Assembly (NCBI GenBank): GCA_036936605.1 | Contig: JAUPFV010000005.1 | Coordinates: 76,644,885-76,708,884, forward strand | Length of the DNA: 64,000 bases | Reading direction: 5' to 3' | Source: Limnanthes douglasii subsp. nivea | Lineage: Eukaryota > Streptophyta > Magnoliopsida > Brassicales > Limnanthaceae | In this document: positions 47,601 to 59,225 of the stretch, piece by piece | How the letters are laid out: each line of letters opens with the position of its first letter | How positions within the stretch are numbered: the stretch's first letter is position 1 | Program-made: the position numbers and the translations under genes | The notes under the pieces: model-generated | Database searches by the model: none | What the model saw: only the letters and a program-made list of their open reading frames with translations | What the model was told of the DNA's origin: nothing

Positions 47601-47601
47601 T

Positions 47602-48274
47602 TGTTATATATTATTCAATATCGCATCAAATAATATATAACAAATCGCGGAAAAATATTTAAACCCTTTTGAGATTCACCTAATGAATAAACCGAAAACC
47701 AAGAACACATACGGGTTTGCCTGCTGCTCTCCATCTAGTAGTCTCTTTTGTTCCTTTATAATCTTCAGCTATTTCACGTTCCCCAGCGATCCTGTGTATG
47801 AAATTGAGAAGCCTGCAGAATCAAATTAGAGAAGAAGGAAAAAGTTTCCAGACACTCAAGGAAGCGACGGTATTTCTAATTAGAGTTTATAGTGATGAAA
47901 TACCTAAACCTAACCCCTTATTTATAGACTTTACAATGTGAAGCCCAACATTTTAAAGCCCATCCTTTATTACTTCCTTGTGTCCGGGACCATAACCCGA
48001 TAAATTCATAATTCAATTTATATCTCTGATTTATTAATTCAAGCTTAAGTGTTAAGATTTGAGCCATCTTCAACACAGTGCCCGAATTCAACCCGATTAC
48101 CACTCTTGAGCTCATAACGTCTTTCCACCCATATGTCCAATTTAGTTAATTAAATAATTAACTCAACTACTTTTAATTTGGACTTCCTTATAACAATAAA
48201 CGAATATGTTTATTTAGCATGTCGGTCCAAATTATTGTTAGTCTATAAATATATTAAATAGATATATTCCCACA
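47602..48274 (-). repeat. 5' LTR of copia element 1
   Basis: Plus strand begins TGTTATATATTATTC and ends TTCCCACA; pairs with 41544-42214. Its end lies 100 bp before the kinase exon 2. Confidence 0.92.
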
Positions 48275-48374
48275 TAAAATACTCACCTTCTTGTACGTAA
48301 ATTCCCGTAAGGGATTCTGATTTTATTGTTGTCTTTACTATTTGTATCGAATTAACCCAATTTCCAAAATACAG

Positions 48375-49496
48375 GTGTATTGACAGGTTCAGGTGGGTTG
48401 ATACTACTGTGTATTTATTTATTTATCTACAGACGCAAACGAGCAATGTTATATCGAAACAATAAGAGCATCGAAGAATTTTTAACCCCAGAACGTTATA
48501 CTTATGCACAACTCAAGAAAATGACAAACTCATTTAGCGAAATGGTCGGGAGAGGAGGTTTTGGCATTGTCTACAAAGGAAAATTACCCGATGGTGATCT
48601 GGTGGCAGTAAAGGTGTTAAAGGAATCCAAAAGCGACAGTCAAGATTTCATCAATGAAGTAGTTAGCATGAGTAAAACCTCTCATGTTAATGCTGTTAAA
48701 CTAGTAGGATTCTGCTACGAAAAGACTATGAGATGCATTATCTACGAATACGTGTCTAATGGGTCGCTGGATGATTTTGTATCTACACTAGACCTGATGG
48801 ACCTACACTACAAACCGTTTTATGAGATTGCTGTTGGAATTGCCCGAGGGCTAGAGTATTTACACCGTTGTTGCAACACAACAATTATTCATTTCGACAT
48901 AAACCCACAAAACATAATTTTAGACGGAGATCTTCGTCCAAAAATATCAGATTTTGGACTTGCTAAACTTTTGAAAAAGACAGAAAAATTTCTGTCGATG
49001 GTTGATGCAAGAGGAACAGTAGGGTACGTAGCACCAGAAGTATTCAACAGAAATTATGGAGGAGCGTCGCATAAATCTAATGTGTATAGTTACGGGATGT
49101 TGGTTTTTCAAATGTTAGGAGCGAGGAAGAATGATTATAAGGTCGAAGCCTTTGCATCCAACACCGGTAGCACAATGGATTTTCCAGATTGGATTTATAA
49201 GGATCTGGAACGAGAAAGTTATTCAAAATTTGTCATTGATGATAGTATTCAAGAAGAACAAGAAACAGAGAGAAATATGATACTAGTGAGTCTGTGGTGT
49301 ATTCAGACTAACCCACTAAATCGCCCCTCGATGTGCAAAGTTGTTGAAATGAAATTTGAAGACATTAGAGATTCCTCCTAAGCCTTTTTTGTCTTCTCCT
49401 GTTAGATCAGCGCAAGAGTCTTCTTATCAAACTAATGGTAGTTTAAGCCCTACCTATCAAACGAAGAAGAGCAGCTCAAGGCTTTCTAGCCCCTGA
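48375..49496 (+). pseudogene. LRK10-like receptor kinase, exon 2 (membrane segment and kinase)
   Basis: Starts after acceptor ATACAG (48374), phase 1, with a membrane segment GGLILLCIYLFIY and basic stop-transfer RRKR. The kinase domain has GRGGFGIVYKG, VAVKV (ATP Lys kept), HFDINPQNIILD, DFGLAK and GYVAPE. HFD for HRD is normal for this non-RD family, but the Lys of DIKPxN is Asn here, and the SDVYSYG motif reads SNVYSYG; both are damaging changes. The frame stops at 49379-49381. Read one base over, the family's C-terminal tail (PPKPFLSSPVRS) continues to TGA at 49494-49496, so a one-base indel near 49368 truncates about 40 residues. Together with the exon 1 nonsense codon this is a pseudogene, though a mildly decayed one. 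Confidence 0.88.
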
Positions 49497-49728
49497 TATG
49501 ACGTTGTAAATATATTAATCTATCTTTGTAACCAAAACTTTTAATCCGGAACTCCACCGATAAGAAAATTATTAGTCAGATCTATTTTAATTTTGTATCC
49601 ACAAATCGTTTACAAATAAAATGTTATATATTGTTTTAGTTAAACCCAATAAAGATTTTATGTATTAATAGGCTTGATGCAGCGGAGGGTATGTCTAAAA
49701 AATATTATATAAGTATTTAAACATCTCA
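49497..49728. other. 3' flank of the kinase gene
   Basis: AT-rich, contains AATAAA-like words near 49615 and 49647 that could serve polyadenylation. No other feature. Confidence 0.4.
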
Positions 49729-49737
49729 TAATAAGAA

Positions 49738-51721
49738 GGTTAAAGAATCATTTGAGACCCAAAACCTTAATTATTATCCATCTAAGACTCATATTTTTAT
49801 TATTTTCTTATAAAGATCCGTTTCAGTTAAATATCTACCATCGAAAACCCACTAATACTCTAAATACCTCTACCTATAATATAAAAGCTTTTAACAACCT
49901 ATACCTTGTTTTTTTCCCAATTTTCCCCAATTTTTCTCTCTCTACGTGTTTTCGTATGATTTTGATTTGCGTTTTTACTTGATTACGCGAAGATACTCGA
50001 TGTTGTTTGTGTTTGAAATTCGAGTTTGAGCTTGAAATACCTATTTTTAAGATCTGTTTTCGTAGTGTCTATTGTCGAATTTCTAGTTAGTTTCTGAGTT
50101 CGAATTATGTTAATGTTTATTTGTAGCACTGTATTAATGTTTGGTTCATTTTAGTCTTTTATTTTGTTTTTGGAAATTTCAATCGCGTAACAAATTTTCC
50201 GTTTTCAGTGAAAGATATGCGAAACGTACGATTTCAGTAAGTAAGGATAGATGCGAAACGTTTGTATCTGTACCTACTAATAGTTGCGAAACATGTAATC
50301 CTTCTAGAATGGTAGATGCAAAAACACGTTTTTTATAGATGCAAAAATAGACTATCAGTAGGTACATATATCTTTTGCATATATTACGTTTTTAAGACGC
50401 AAAAATTTCAAGAGACTTTATACCTTAACTCGGAAATTTTAATTTTAAAGGTCCGTATCTTTTAAACCGTAACTCGGAAAAAGAGTCCGAAAATACCATT
50501 TCTTTTGGTTTTTTAAGACGAACAAAACTAGTACCATTCATGATATGTTTTGAATTTAAAAATAAATAAATATTTTACACACGTTTCTCAGTTATATGGT
50601 TTCGTATCTAGTGACTGGTTTCGCATCTATCAAAATAAAGAAGGTTTCGCATGTATCAAAACAAATAGGTTTATTATCTAGCAAAATAAAGAAGGTTTCG
50701 CATCTATCAAAATAAAAAACGTTTCGCATTTATCAAAATAAAGAAGGTTTCACATCTATCAAAATAAAGAAAGTTTAACATCTATCAAAATAAAAAAGGT
50801 TTCGCATCTAGCAAAATAAAAAAGGTTTCGCATCTAGCACAACAAAACAGGTTTCGCATCTATCATAACAAAGAAGGTTTTGCATCTTCTTCGTGAAACC
50901 CCTACAAATTTTAAAACTTTAAAAGTCTGTATCTTTTAAACCGTAACTGGAAAAAAAAATCCGAAAACACCGTTGATTTTGTTTTTTTAAGACGAACAAA
51001 CTAGTACCACTCATGATATGTTATGAATTAATTTTTTTTAGAACAAGTAACATTTCGCATCTATCAAAAACGTGTTTTTGCATGTATCATTCCAGAAGGA
51101 TTACACGTTTCGCAACTATCAATAGGTACAGATACAAATGTTTCGCATCTATCCTTACTTATTGAAATCGTACGTTTCACACCTCCTTCACTGAAAACGG
51201 AAAATCTGTTATGCGACTGAAATATCCAAAAACACAAAATAAAATACTAAAATCAACTAAACACTAATACAATGCTATAAATAAACTACATTACTATAAT
51301 TCGAACTCAGAAACTAACTAGAAATTCGACAATAAACACTACAAAAACAGATCTTAAAAATAGGTATTTCAAGCTCAAACTCGAGTTTCAAACACACACA
51401 ACATCGAGTATCTTCGCATAATCAAGTAAAAACATAAATCAAAATCATACGAAAACAAAAGAAAAACAAGAAATCGAGTAAAGAATTAATCATCACCTAT
51501 AATAGTAGAACACTGTTCTATTCATGTAAAGAGATAAAAATTGGTGGAAAACGAGGTACGGGCTGTTAAAAGCTTTTATATTATAGGTAGGGGTATTTAG
51601 GGTATTAGTGGATCTTCAATGGTAAATATTTGACTAAAAGGAGTCTTTATTAGAGAATAATGAAAATATAGGTCTTAGATGGATAATAATGAGGGTTTTG
51701 GGTCTAAATGGTACTTTACCC
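49738..51721. mobile_element. Foldback Mutator-like element, 1,984 bp
   Basis: Arms of about 600 bp (49738-50345 and 51060-51721) are inverted copies, beginning GGTTAAAGAATCATTTGAGACC and (reverse complement) GGGTAAAGTACCATTTAGACC. A 9-bp duplication TAATAAGAA / TAATAAAAA (8 of 9) lies at 49729-49737 and 51722-51730. The centre carries a direct repeat of about 125 bp (50436-50560 and 50915-51035) around a 26-bp satellite. No coding capacity. It must fold into a large hairpin if transcribed. Confidence 0.88.
50590..50890. repeat. 26-bp satellite in the foldback element
   Basis: About eleven copies of a unit containing GGTTTCGCATCTATCAAAAT, with small changes. The same words (GATAGATGCGAAAC in reverse) also occur in both arms, so the satellite grew from a motif already present in the element. 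Confidence 0.88.
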
Positions 51722-51730
51722 TAATAAAAA

Positions 51731-52547
51731 TACGTAAATATTTCAATTATAATTTAAAATGAAAATATAATATATTCCAAACGTAAATGCATTTTTCTCT
51801 TACTTCATGTCTTGAAAGTGTTTGATAATATCTAGTAGAAAACACTTCTATCTCCACAAGTGTAAACTAAATGATCAATAAGCCATAGATTGAATATTAT
51901 ATTCCTCAATTCTTTTTTCACATATTTCATAAAATAAAATACTCGCTCAACACTTGCGATAGCAACCGTAATTACAAAGCTAGTTTCAAAAGTGTGTACA
52001 CAAATCCAAATATCTTGTATTTTGTTTTACGAACAAGAGAGTAATTTGCTTAAAGGAATTGGTACAATAATTTGCTTATAAATAAAATATTGTTTCCATA
52101 CAAAATATTACAAAATATGCTAAAGAATCATAAATCAAATAATATAAAAAAGAATATAATAAATATTACAAATTCATCAATACAAATGGCTTCCATTACT
52201 CTGTTTGAAAGTATCGACCTTGGCTATATTAGGCTCGAATCCTGATCCTAAGAGACTGTTTTTTTTTCTGAGTATTGGTATCGAACTAACTCTCTGCAGG
52301 TTCATCGTGACAAGCAAAAATTTCTTATCTATGCTTACAGGTAATCTAATGAAGAATCATGTCTGCTTCTAGGTTGAAGTCTCAAAATTATAATCAAAGA
52401 TACAAATCAGGGAATTATCTTTTCTTGGAGTTGAAATCAAATTCGATTTGAATGAATTTGGAAGAATCTCTAGTTTATGTATATTGCTACTTAAGGTTTC
52501 TGTTGACGAAATCACTGGAATGTCATACCACTTCAAGCTCCATCTTC
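51731..52547. other. AT-rich spacer before the LINE
   Basis: No coding frame. The 27-bp word TCTCTAGTTTATGTATATTG plus CTACTTA at 52467-52493 recurs exactly at 59141-59167, on the other side of the LINE. Confidence 0.5.
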
Positions 52548-52619
52548 AAGGGTTTATTGAGAGAGGGTAATTAAAGAAAGGGTTTACGTGGGTCAACTTT
52601 TACTGCGCTTCAAGAAACC

Positions 52620-52805
52620 CTACCAAAGAACAACCGCTTCGATATCGAGACCTAAGGAAGCAGAATCTGTGTCTTCCTGCGCAGTGTAGTAGGCGTTCCA
52701 ATCGGCCAACAGGGACGTCGTCGAGCTCATCGCCTTCGATCCATCGGCCAAGGAGCCGCTGCTGCTAGGTCCGCCCCAAATCCTCGATTGTGCAGTTTGT
52801 TGCAT
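52620..52805 (-). pseudogene. Exon resembling the N-terminus of a Got1/Sft2-like vesicle protein
   Basis: 61 codons on the minus strand from ATG 52805: MQQTAQSRIWGGPSSSG, then SLLADWNAYYTAQ and SLGLDIEAV. From memory this matches the cytosolic N-terminus of plant Got1/Sft2-like Golgi transport proteins. The membrane-spanning remainder is not found in the next 800 bp on that strand, so only a first exon is present. It sits between the two copies of the LINE target duplication. Confidence 0.45.
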
Positions 52806-53058
52806 AGTATTTGTCTTCTCCGTTTAATCTCTTTTCCCAAGAATCGAGAATTCAGATTGAAGTTTCGACCGAGAAGAATATTGAGATCTAATTACATTGA
52901 GTCTGTTCAATCTGAAATATATTTGTCTATTCTGTCGTTGATTTAGAATTGGAAACAACCGGACCTAAAAAATGGCTTTCTCTCCAAGAAACCAGGAAAC
53001 CTTTCTTGGGTTTTAAGTTTTGATATTTCTTTTATCTCCTTTCTCTTTGATGGATTAA

Positions 53059-54521
53059 TCAAGCAATAATAATCAGGTGGAAGAGAGGAGAACCAGTTCT
53101 TATGTAGATATTCTTAAGAAAAGTTTGAAGCATGAAGAAAAGCTCGATTTTGAACCAAAGTTATTCGAATCAAAATCTGATCACTTGTCTCTACAATACG
53201 GTGATGAAGTTTTGAAGATAGTGAAGGCTAAGACAAAGTTTTCCTTAGTAGGAAATTTTACTCACGGTTTGCCAAAACGAGGTATATTGATTCAGTTCTT
53301 GGAATCTTTAAGGTTTAAAGCACCTTACAGATATAAAGTATGGGATGCAAGACATACATATTGGAATTTAATTCTAAGCTTGATTATGTGAAGATTCTTC
53401 AGAAAGCAGTATGGACGACTGGTTCTTCTGTTATGAGATTGTTAAAATGGAATAGAGATTTCTCTAAAAAAAGTTCGATAGCACCTGTTTGGTTGAAGTT
53501 GGAAATGCCAGAGCAGTTATATGATGAGAATGTTGTCAGGTCTATTACTTTTTTAATAGGTGAGACTCTTCTTGTTAAAATTCCTGAAGAAAACAGACTG
53601 TTTTCGGCTTGCTATGCTTTGGTGGAAATGGATGTTAATGCTAAACTTCAGTCAGATGTTTGGATAGGATTTGGGGATAAGTTTGGTTACTGGATTCGTA
53701 TATCATATACTAATCTTCCTATGTATTGTAATCAATGTTTTCATCTTGGTCATAGTAATGATAAATGCAAGAAAGTGAATAAAGATCGGGCAGTTGAAGA
53801 GGTTACTCAGAAAAAGGTTAAGTCTGTAATTACTAAGCAATGGGTTCATAAAGATCATTGAAAGGTGGGAGGTGAAGAAATAGCAGGTCACAAAACTCCT
53901 GAACAAGGAGAAATAATCGAAGCTTTACAAACCTTAACTATGGGGATTGATGATAACAATGGTTATGTTAATATGGTTTTTGAAGAGGATGAGACTCCTA
54001 AAGGTAACTTGAGAAGTCTTCAACATTCTCCAATTGTTAAGATTTGGAAAACTCAGTCTCCTGAATTCTTTAGAGAAAGGAACTATGAGGATTTGAGTAG
54101 TCAGGGGCAGCTTAATAATGAAGTTCAGAAAGAAAAGGACTTGATTAAGATGATTGAAATTCTTCAAGATCAAGGTAAAAGTAAGACTTCAAATGGTTTT
54201 GCTCAAGTGGTTATGGATGAGGAAAATGTTAATCAAGAGCAGGATATTCAAGATGTTCAAATCGAAAGTGGTCAAAGGCGGAAGGATTATGATAACAATA
54301 GAGCGGATAGGGGAAATAATCATATAGATGAAGAAGAGATTGATACTTCTCAGCCTGTTCAAAGTGATGAGAATCATAATGAGGATGATGAAGAGCCAGG
54401 TTTTAAGGAGATCTTTGATAAAAAGATTAAAGCAGCGAAAGGTAAGAAGAAAACAAGAAGCAAAATCATCAATGCTTTACAATTCAATACTGCAAGTAAA
54501 TCGAATCTTCAAACTCTCTAA
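53059..54521 (+). pseudogene. LINE ORF1 (gag-like, CCHC zinc knuckle)
   Basis: Open from 53059 with no in-frame ATG at the start; translation may begin at another codon or the start is lost. N-terminal DUF4283-like region (SYVDILKKSLKHEEKLDFEP to LVEMDV), a frameshift near 53345, the zinc knuckle CNQCFHLGHSNDKC at about 53730-53770, then TGA (53859-53861) followed by the same frame into an acidic tail ending KKKTRSK. Stop TAA at 54519-54521 touches the ORF2 ATG. ORF1 products of this type bind LINE RNA. Confidence 0.8.
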
Positions 54522-57500
54522 ATGATTAGTATTTTAAACTGGAATATTCGTGGTATTAGAGATAAAGCCTCAGTTCGTAGGCTCAAATTTCTTGCTAAAA
54601 ATCATAAAGCTAAGTTGATTGTTATTAAGGAGCCTCTTGTTAATATTAATGCTATTGAGAGTATAGTTGCTATGTTAGGTTTTGAGAAGTTTGCTTATAA
54701 TGTCACAAACAAAATCTGGGTGTTCTGGCATTATGATATTACTGTCAGTATTTTAAATTATACTAGTCAATGTTTAAACCTTAAAGTTAGCTTTACTAAT
54801 TATAATCATTATGTTATGATTTATGTTGTCTATGCTAAATGTCAAAGAGCTAATAGGGTTGATCTTTGGAACTTTCTTAAGAGTATTGCTAATACTGACT
54901 TTGGTTGGTTAATTTGTGGTGATTTCAATGTTGTTAGCTCTGTTGAAGATCAGATTGGTTGTAGTACTTTTTGTGCTAATAGTACTAGTGAATTTAATGA
55001 CATGATATCTACTTGCAATATTGAGGATGCTGGTTATAGCGGTTCTAAGTATACCTGGTCTAATGGCTCCAAATGGAAGAGATTGGATCGGGTTTTCATT
55101 AACAGCATATGGTCTAATATATTTTGTAATGCTAAAATTCACCATCTTGCTAGGACTGGATCTGACCATATGCCTATTGTTATTGTTTTTTCTAATGATG
55201 CTTTAAAAGTTAAAGGTAGTTTCAAGTTTCAGGATATGTGGACTTTAGAAGATTCTTTTCTTCCTTTTGTTGAAGAGAACTGGAGTGCTGAAATGCTTGG
55301 TGATCCTTTGTTTGTTCTTTGGAATAAACTCAAGAGGCTTAAGAAAGGTTTGTTAGTTTGGAATAAAAATATTGTTGGTAACATCTTCAATAAAATTCAA
55401 AGTTTGGAGGATGAGGTTAAGGTTAGTGAGTTAAAGCATCAGAATCTTCAAACTGCTGAGTCTAAAATGGAGCTTGCTAGAGTTAATGCTTTACTAATCA
55501 AGGCTACTAGAATGGAGGAAATGTATTGGAAGCAGCAATGCTATTGTAACTGGGTGGTTGATGGTGATAAAAACACCAGGTTTTATCATAGTTTTGTGCA
55601 AAAAAAGAGAAGAAGAAATAGTATTAAAGGTGTTAAAGTTGGTGATAGATGGATTACTGAGTCTAAAGATATTGGTCTTTCTGCTGTTGATTTCTTCAAG
55701 CAGGCTTTATCTGATTATCCTTAAATTGATGATACTGATGAATCTATGTGCATAAATGATAGTATGTTTAATAACATTCCTTGTTTGATTTCTGATGATG
55801 ACAACAGATTGTTGGTTAAGTCTCCTGATGAGCAGGAAATTTGGAGCTGTATTAATCAGATGAATCCATCTAGTGCCCCTGGTCTAGATGGCTATACTCT
55901 TTGTTTCTTTAAGCAGTGTTGGAGTATCATTAAGAATGATATGGTCAGTGCTATGAAAGATTTGCTGCTTGGTAAGAATGTTCCTAATGGCATTTTTGCT
56001 ACTGGTGTTTGCTTGATTCCTAAACTGTCTAATTCTATTTGTTGGAAAGATTATAGGCCGATAAGTATTTGCTCAATGCTTAATCGTATCTTGTCTAAAT
56101 TTATTACTAATAGAATGGCTGTTGTTTTGCCTAAAATCATTTCTCCTAACCAGGGTGGTTTTGTGCCTGGTAAAAGTATCCATGATAACATTCTGATTTG
56201 CAAGGAGTTGATTTGTGATTTGAACAAAAAGGCTAAGGATAGTAATATCTTGGTTCAAATCGATATGTCCAAGGCGTTTGATAAGATTACTCACTGTTTT
56301 ATTTTGAATGTTTTAAGGAAGTTTGGCTTTTCTTCGAGATTTATTTGCCTTATTAGGAAGCTGATTAGTGCAGTTAATATTTCTATGTTGGTTAATGGTG
56401 AAGTGTTTGGATTTTTTAAAACTTCTAAAGGGCTGCGTCAAGGTGATCCTATTTCTCCCTATCTATTCATTATTGCTGAGGAAATGTTCATCAGAGGTAT
56501 TGATTCTCTTGTTAATAATAACATATCTATGAAGTATAAGAGTAGAAGCAGCATTAGTATTAATAGTTTGGCTTTTGCTGATGACATACTATTGTTTTCT
56601 AATTGTAAAGAGTCTACTGTTAATAGTCTTTGTAGCTTTCTTGACAAGTATCAAAGGTTGTCTGGTCAGGTGGTCAATAACGATAAAACTAAGATTCTGT
56701 TAGCTAGAAACATTACTGAATCTAAGATTGATATTATCTCTGATGTTACTGGTTTTTCTTCTAGTTTTCTGCCTACAGATTACCTTGGGATCACTATCAA
56801 TACCCACAACAGGATCAGTAACTATAACAAGTTACTTTGTAAGTTAAGCAATAAGATTGCTGAATGGAATGTTAGGTATCTTTCCTTTGCTGGTAGGCGG
56901 ACTTTGGTAAAGTCTGTTTTAATGAGTATTGTGTTGTATTGGATGCATACTTGTTTACTGCCTAAAGGTGTTATTGCTAAGATTGAAATCATGATCAATA
57001 GATTCATTTGGGGTTCTAATCAGGTTGAGAAAAAGGTTCATTGGTGTAAATGGGATTCTTTATGTAAAACTTTTAGTGAGGGAGGGCTTAATGTGAGAAA
57101 AATGGATGATGTGCAGAATGCTATTTCTTTTAACCTGTGGGCTGCATTTAGGGAAAACTGCTCTTTTTGGTCTAATGTAATGCATAGTATATATTGTGCA
57201 AATCATCATACTTTGCAGATTAGTCCTGACAAGCCTGGATCTATGGTTTGGAACAGAATGATTAAAGTTTGTGACAAAGCTGAGTGTTATATCAGGTGGA
57301 GGATTGGTAAGGGTCTGGTTGATGTTTGGCTAGATAACTGGACCTTATCTGAGCCTATTCTTTCTCTTAATAGTAGTGATAATAACATTTGGTTTACTGC
57401 TGAAAAAGTTAGTAAATATTGGATTAATAATAGGTGGGATTTATCTTCTGTTTGTAACATTGTTCAACCTGACATTATTGATCACATTCATAGTTTATCT

Positions 57501-58511
57501 ATTGACATTAATAGAAATGATGTTATGATTTGGAAAATTATGCATAATTATGTTGTTGTTGACTCTATTATTCAAAGTAGAGGTGTTGGTTTAGTTTCTA
57601 AGTGTCAGTTTTGTGACAGCTATGAATCTATGAACCATATTTTTATATCCTGTAAGTTGGCATGGTCTATTTGGATTCATTATGCAGTTATTTTTAATGT
57701 GTTTATATCTAAAAAAATGAGCATTAAGAGCATCTCCAGAGCTTGACAAGGTTCAAGGTCGAAGAAAATGCAGGTCAGAAACATGATTCCTTTTCTTATC
57801 CTGCATAATATTTGGAAGGCTAGAAATGTTTCGAAGAATAAAGGTTTTAGAGCTTCTGTTAACTCTATTATCAACCATATCAATGCTATTATTCACACTC
57901 TTGATATTAATAGGATCATTAACAAGTCTCATTGGATTGACTTTCCTAAGCCTGCTATCACTCTAGGCTGTGTTAATCATTTAAAGGTTTCTAATAGACC
58001 TTCTTATGTCAAGTGGAATTTGCCTCCTACTGGTAGGTTAAAAATGAATTCTGATGCCTCTTGTATTAGCAATGGTGAATCTCGTGGCTCTATTATTTTT
58101 AGAGACAGTGAAGGTAATCTTGTGAAGGGCTCTAGCTTTTTGTATGGTAAATCTACTTCGTTACTTGCTGAATTAAGAGCTATTTTAGATTGCCTGATTA
58201 TATGTAAAGCTAATAGTTGGAACCTGGTTGATGTTGAATCAGACTCATTAATCATTATAAATTGGATCACTCTAAAAAACAACAATGTCTATTGGTATGT
58301 TAAACCTGTTCTTGATTGCATTTGGAATCTCATTCACAGTAACATGACTTTTTCTCATATATTTCGTGAGCAAAATCATGTTGCTGATTGGTTGGCTCAC
58401 TACACATTAAAAACCAAATCTAATTATAATATTATACCTAACTCTATTCCTAATGATCTTAAGTCTATTATGATTCTTGAAGCTCTTGGTCTTGGCTATA
58501 TTACTAATTGA
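54522..58511 (+). pseudogene. LINE ORF2 (endonuclease, reverse transcriptase, RNase H)
   Basis: A single frame of 1,330 codons broken only by TAA at 55722-55724 and TGA at 57744-57746. Endonuclease: MISILNWNIRGI, ICGDFNVV, GSDHMPIVI. Reverse transcriptase: SSAPGLDGYT, YRPISICSMLNRILSKF, ALVQIDMSKAFDKI-type block, SKGLRQGDPISPYLFI and the active site FADDILLFS. A zinc motif CQFCDSYESMNHIFISC precedes the second stop. The C-terminal RNase H has NSDASC, AELRAIL, VESDS and HVADWLAHY, i.e. all four acidic residues; this domain marks a subset of plant LINEs. The LINE was functional until recently. Confidence 0.9.
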
Positions 58512-59111
58512 TTTCTTACTTGTTTTTTGTGTTGCTGTTTGCTGGAGTTGGAGGCTGACCATGCTGCTTCTTTAATCTTGGCTTGTTGTTTGCTTCTTGT
58601 TGATGATTTTTTCTACAAATGGATGTTGTTGTCTTCGATTTGGATGTCTTCATGATGCTGCTTTGAAATGGTGATTCTAACTCATTGAGATTGATTACCT
58701 TGGAGCTGGTTCATGTAACTTCTCGTGGAGTTTCTGAAGGAGGATGTTGATTTTATTTGGCTCTTCCGGATTTTGCTTTGAGATGATGCTTCTAGTGATG
58801 TTGAAGACGCTGAGGTTGTATCTCTTGAAGCTGATTTATGTATCTGCTTGTGAAGGTTGCATCATAGGCTGATCTTGAAGCTGATGAAGTCTACATTGCG
58901 GCTGATTTGGAAGTGGTTCTAAGCCGATGTTAGTTTTTTTCGGAGCTTTTTGTCAAAGCTTTTGTTTTTAAATAGGAGTTTGATTCTAGCCTAGGGTTTA
59001 GGGTTAACCCTATCTTTGTGTTTAAGTTTGGCGCCAATTGAATTTTTTATTCAATTTTCCCGCCTTTTGTAATCATTATTCAATTAATAAAAATTTCTTT
59101 TTTAGAAAAAA
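58512..59111 (+). other. LINE 3' untranslated region and A-rich tail
   Basis: GATG/GCTG-rich, with loosely repeated words such as GATGTTG and TTGAAGCTGAT. Ends ATTAATAAAAATTTC then TTTTTTAGAAAAAAA before the target duplication. Confidence 0.7.
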
Positions 59112-59129
59112 AAGGGTTTATTGAGAGAG

Positions 59130-59225
59130 AGAAGAAGAGGTCTCTAGTTTATGTATATTGCTACTTAGGGTTTATTAAGAGAGGAGAACCAATTTAAGTA
59201 TAATTCGAGGCTTTTGAGGTATGTT
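59130..59225. other. Host flank right of the LINE
   Basis: Contains the second copy of the 27-bp word at 59141-59167 and a second GGGTTTATTAAGAGAG-like phrase, so the insertion site itself was already a short direct repeat. Confidence 0.5.

Larger units (their letters stand above)
41544..48274 (-). mobile_element. Ty1/copia LTR retrotransposon in the kinase intron
   Basis: 6,731 bp with LTRs of about 672 bp and an exact 5-bp duplication TAAAA (41539-41543 and 48275-48279). Minus-strand order gag, protease, integrase, reverse transcriptase, RNase H is the copia order. A primer site and polypurine tract are in place. LTRs match at roughly nine in ten bases and coding frames have several breaks, so the element is old. 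I do not assign a lineage. Confidence 0.93.
15591..48374 (+). other. 32.8-kb intron of the LRK10-like gene, filled with transposons
   Basis: Starts GTATCT and ends with the pyrimidine-poor acceptor CCAAAATACAG. Joining A (15590) to GT (48375) makes a Ser codon and keeps the frame from ACRCPNE into the membrane segment. Three large elements account for nearly all of it: MULE A, MULE B and a copia element. Only about 0.9 kb of non-element DNA remains: 15 bp at the left, 28345-28434, 40843-41538 and 48280-48374. Confidence 0.8.
52566..59111 (+). mobile_element. LINE (plant L1 type), 6.5 kb
   Basis: Two ORFs (nucleic-acid-binding ORF1; endonuclease-RT-RNase H ORF2), a 3' tail ending in A-rich sequence (TTTAGAAAAAAA) and an 18-bp direct repeat AAGGGTTTATTGAGAGAG at 52548-52565 and 59112-59129 as target duplication. 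Lesions are few: one frameshift and one stop in ORF1, two stops in ORF2, so this is a fairly recent insertion. The 5' 500 bp are unusual because they hold an antisense host-like exon. Confidence 0.85.

Noticed and set aside
50590..50890. Regular 26-bp repeats resembling a CRISPR array
   Set aside because: Repeats are contiguous with no unique spacers, vary in sequence and lie in a plant foldback transposon.
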